DNA from: Lachnospiraceae bacterium
GTDB lineage: Bacteria; Bacillota; Clostridia; Lachnospirales; Lachnospiraceae
NCBI GenBank assembly: GCA_024683645.1
Contig: JAIKYA010000075.1
Location: forward strand, 1-64,000
Direction: 5' to 3'
DNA: 64,000 nucleotides
The position numbers were made by a program, and so were the translations under genes. Every line of letters begins with the position of its first letter. Position 1 is the first letter of the stretch. This document shows, one piece after another, positions 60,989 to 64,000 of this stretch. The notes beneath the pieces are model-generated. The model did no database searches. It saw only the letters and a list, made by a program, of their open reading frames with translations, and had not been told where the DNA came from.

Positions 60989-61714
60989 TCATATCCCGCC
61001 GCGTTTTTTCAGACGCTGTCTTTCAACTTCAAAAATAAATCTCACGAATTCCTCCCTGGCTTCCTGCTTCATATCGACAAACTGCATGCGGTGATCAAAC
61101 ATATCCCTTACATCCGCATGTTTTTCACTCTTTATTATCTTGCCGAGAAAAACATAATTCTTCTTTTCCCCTGAAGGAGTTGTGGCTATCATATGTGTTA
61201 TCACCATTCCTGCTTCGGGAAGCTGTCTTCCTGAAACAAATCTGACACCCCCGCCGCTTATATCGACGGTAGTGCCTTTTTCAAAGCCGTCCATGGTAAG
61301 CAGTGTACCGTTTTTTGTAGCTTCCTTAAAGGCCATGGCATTTTCCGCAGTCAGCAGGAGATACCTTACATCAAGGTTTGCATCAAGTCTGAAAAACTTA
61401 CGCCGTTCATACTTTTCAAGCTCGCCCGTCAGGCGCATTTCCACTACCCTGAATTTGCCGTCTGTTACATTTCTGACAACGGTAACGGGAGCGGTATATA
61501 TCTTGTTCAGAAAGAAATACGCATTAAAACGTTCCCCCGAATGCAGCGGGATCATCCTCGACTGCTGCGTGGGATTGGTTATACGGAATACTGATCCTTC
61601 CAGGGAATCATGTACCGAACACATATACTTTTTGTCCATGGCCTCAGGCTGGTCCAGCGTGATCGGATTCTTGATCAGTTCCACCGGTATGCCGGGCTTT
61701 ATGACTTTTTCCAT
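60989..61714 (-). CDS. PilZ-domain (YcgR-type) protein
   Basis: Flagellar-brake-like N-terminus; YERRKFFRLDANLDVRYL (RxxxR) and VDISGGGVRF (D/NxSxxG). Confidence 0.85.
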   Translation of the reverse strand: MEKVIKPGIPVELIKNPITLDQPEAMDKKYMCSVHDSLEGSVFRITNPTQQSRMIPLHSGERFNAYFFLNKIYTAPVTVVRNVTDGKFRVVEMRLTGELEKYERRKFFRLDANLDVRYLLLTAENAMAFKEATKNGTLLTMDGFEKGTTVDISGGGVRFVSGRQLPEAGMVITHMIATTPSGEKKNYVFLGKIIKSEKHADVRDMFDHRMQFVDMKQEAREEFVRFIFEVERQRLKKRGGI

Positions 61715-61987
61715 TTACATGATATCTCCGTACTGGTTCATATTGCCTACCGTTGTCTGGAATTTTCTCTCCAGCTCCACACTGCGCTCACTGGCAAGAT
61801 CCATATATCTGATAAATACAGACTCCACACTCTCTCCGCTCTCCGCCGCTATCTCTTCCATCACCGGCTTAAGCTGCTGAAGCTGGTATCCTACTCTTGT
61901 ATTCTGTCCGTCCACATCTTTAAGTGCCTGATCCGCAAAAGCATTTATCCTTTCCAGAAAGGCTGCATCTTCCTTAGTCATCCTCAT
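61715..61987 (-). CDS. Small conserved hypothetical protein
   Basis: 90-aa ORF adjoining the PilZ gene; 4-bp overlap with pepP. Confidence 0.6.
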   Translation of the reverse strand: MRMTKEDAAFLERINAFADQALKDVDGQNTRVGYQLQQLKPVMEEIAAESGESVESVFIRYMDLASERSVELERKFQTTVGNMNQYGDIM

Positions 61988-63780
61988 ACCTCCCGTGTAA
62001 CATTTTCAAGCCATATTTTTTCTTCTTCATTCATAAAGGGTGAGAGTTTTTCCCTGACAGCCCTGTGATATTCATTAAGCTGCCTTCTCTCTTTGTCCTC
62101 AAGATAAGCCGTATCTATGCCGTCCAGATCTATCGGAACATAAGTCAGCGGTTCAAAACTGAGAAACTCACCGTCCGCATTTTTCATGCTGCTTACACAG
62201 AGCAGTATATTCTCGGTTCTGATACCGTACTTACCCTCTATATATACTCCGGGTTCATCGGAGATCACGACTCCGGCTTCCATTTCTGCCTCTTTAACAT
62301 TACGAAGACATTTGGGTCTTATACTCTGCGGTCCTTCGTGTACATTAAGCATATATCCCACGCCGTGTCCCGTTCCGCATTTATAATCTGTCCCCAGCTC
62401 CCACAGGGGTTTTCTTGCGATCACATCAAGATTTCTGCCTGTGACGCCTTTTAAGAATATCACATTCTGAAGTGCGAGCGTACCCGCACATACTTTAGTA
62501 AAATGCTTCTTAAGTTCGGCAGATGCCCCCACGGGTATCAGTGTCCTGGTAACATCCGTTGTACCGCCCGTATACTGTCCCCCGCTGTCTACCAGGTATA
62601 CTTCATCCTCGGCTGTAACGGCGCAGTTATCTTTCTCCGCTTCATAATGCATCATTGCCGCATTTGCTCCGCAGGCACTGATGGTAGTAAATGAGAGATC
62701 ATAGCATTCATCATCTTCAAGACGCATCTTATCCAGCTTCATCGCAGCTTCATATTCGCTGATCCCTGCCTTTAATCCCTCTTCTTTCATGTATTTCAAA
62801 AATCTGGTAAGTATCAGAGAATCTTTAAGATAAACCCTTCTTATGTTCTCACACTCTGTCCTGTTTTTGACAGCCTTAAAACCTGCTGACGGATTCCTTT
62901 CAAATACCGGGACCGCCCCCTGTTTTTCAAGCAGGCGCAGGAGCAGATAATTTGTGTATGCCGGATCCACGAGTACACGGCCGGCTCCCACGTCATTCAG
63001 ATCACCGTAAAAATCATGATACGAAAGAAGTACTATGCCTTTGTCTTCGGCATAACTGATCAGTTCATCCGTTACGGATTCCTCTTTTACATACAGTCTT
63101 ACTTCCTTTTCACTTATAACTGTATAAGCATAGCATACGGGATTGTATCTTATATCGCCGCCTCTTATGTTAAAAAGCCACATCTGATCATCAAGAGCCG
63201 ATATTATATGCGTACCGCAGCCCGTCTCTTTCATCTTTTTGCGGATCCTGCATAGCTTTGCCTCATATTCCTCGCCGTATAAAGCACTGGGCAGTATCCA
63301 TATCTTCTCACTGCTGTCTGCGGGTCTGTCCTTCCATACCTCATCTGCCGGGTCCGCTCCCGCCAGCAGGAAAGCTCCCTTTTCTTTCAGTATATCCCTT
63401 ATCTCCGCACCGGTTGCAGCTCCCATGAGTTTACCGTTGAACATGAGCACATCACCTTCCAGAATATGCTCTTTCAGAAAATCATTCAGCTCGGGAACTC
63501 CTTCCATTCCCATACGCATAAGTACCGTGCCGCTGCCTTCAAGTTCTTTTGCTGCCTGCACAAAATACCTTCCGTCAGTCCACAGCCAGGCTCCTTCCGG
63601 TCCTATCAGCAGGTCTCCGTTTGAACCCGTAAAACCAGAGAGAAATTCCCTGATCTTATAATGATCGCTTATATATTCCGAACCATGCGGATCCGAGGTG
63701 GTACACAGATACCAGTTCGCATCATTCTTATCAAGTCCTTTTCTTAATGCTTCTATCCTGTCAGCAAATATATTACTCAT
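61984..63780 (-). CDS. pepP: Xaa-Pro aminopeptidase (M24B)
   Basis: VDSGGQYTGGTTDVTRTL, CGTGHGVGYMLNVHEGPQSI, VISDEPGVYIEGKYGIRTEN. Confidence 0.93.
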   Translation of the reverse strand: MSNIFADRIEALRKGLDKNDANWYLCTTSDPHGSEYISDHYKIREFLSGFTGSNGDLLIGPEGAWLWTDGRYFVQAAKELEGSGTVLMRMGMEGVPELNDFLKEHILEGDVLMFNGKLMGAATGAEIRDILKEKGAFLLAGADPADEVWKDRPADSSEKIWILPSALYGEEYEAKLCRIRKKMKETGCGTHIISALDDQMWLFNIRGGDIRYNPVCYAYTVISEKEVRLYVKEESVTDELISYAEDKGIVLLSYHDFYGDLNDVGAGRVLVDPAYTNYLLLRLLEKQGAVPVFERNPSAGFKAVKNRTECENIRRVYLKDSLILTRFLKYMKEEGLKAGISEYEAAMKLDKMRLEDDECYDLSFTTISACGANAAMMHYEAEKDNCAVTAEDEVYLVDSGGQYTGGTTDVTRTLIPVGASAELKKHFTKVCAGTLALQNVIFLKGVTGRNLDVIARKPLWELGTDYKCGTGHGVGYMLNVHEGPQSIRPKCLRNVKEAEMEAGVVISDEPGVYIEGKYGIRTENILLCVSSMKNADGEFLSFEPLTYVPIDLDGIDTAYLEDKERRQLNEYHRAVREKLSPFMNEEEKIWLENVTREV

Positions 63781-63784
63781 CTTT

Positions 63785-64000
63785 TTAGTTCTCCGATGCA
63801 GCTTCTTTGGCAAAATCCGCCGTTGCGGATGCCCCGACTCTTTCGCAGCCGAGTTCCAGAAATTCCCTGAGGGCAGAAAGAGTCCTGATCCCTCCCGCGG
63901 CTTTCATCTTAACACCCGGATCGATATTGGCCTTAAACAGCCTGATATCATCCGCAGTTGCGCCAGCTGTGCCGAAACCCGTAGACGTTTTGATATAGTC
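63785..64000 (-). CDS. deoC: Deoxyribose-phosphate aldolase, C-terminal part (gene runs off window)
   Basis: Minus strand ...DYIKTSTGFGTAGATADDIRLFKANIDPGVKMKAAGGIRTLSALREFLELGCERVGASATADFAKEAASEN*. Confidence 0.88.
   Translation of the reverse strand, partial: DYIKTSTGFGTAGATADDIRLFKANIDPGVKMKAAGGIRTLSALREFLELGCERVGASATADFAKEAASEN

Overview
The window reads as a gene-dense chromosomal segment of an anaerobic Firmicute, most likely Lachnospiraceae (inference from protein families). I saw no rRNA, tRNA, CRISPR array or prophage. Most genes are on the minus strand. Core functions: serC-serA, yajC-leuB-ilvD-ilvB, tgt, aroC, citrate synthase, trpS, an Asp23/FakA/recG cluster, MoxR plus VWA, gpsA, a rodA/PBP2/mreDCB cell-shape cluster, metA, ligA, HU and pepP. 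Accessory content is mainly large secreted surface proteins: GH5 cellulase with CBM, CAP protein, transglutaminase-like/InlB protein, BIG2 fragment, and an LRR/papain-like protein. Main observations: (1) a 9x Val-Arg-Cys-Lys array inside the 1518-aa surface protein, where all unit-to-unit nucleotide differences are synonymous; (2) two near-identical intergenic elements of about 137 bp whose first hairpin shows three compensatory base-pair changes; (3) a cloverleaf-like inverted-repeat element of about 160 bp abutting the stop codon of a surface protein; (4) a 215-bp inverted-repeat element (GGGGGACGGTTC ends) at the truncated 5' end of a surface-protein gene and next to the aroC promoter; (5) an unlisted 38-aa ORF overlapping both leuB and ilvD; (6) intrinsic terminators located inside coding sequence at all three convergent gene junctions. 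All product calls come from motif recognition by eye; no searches were run.
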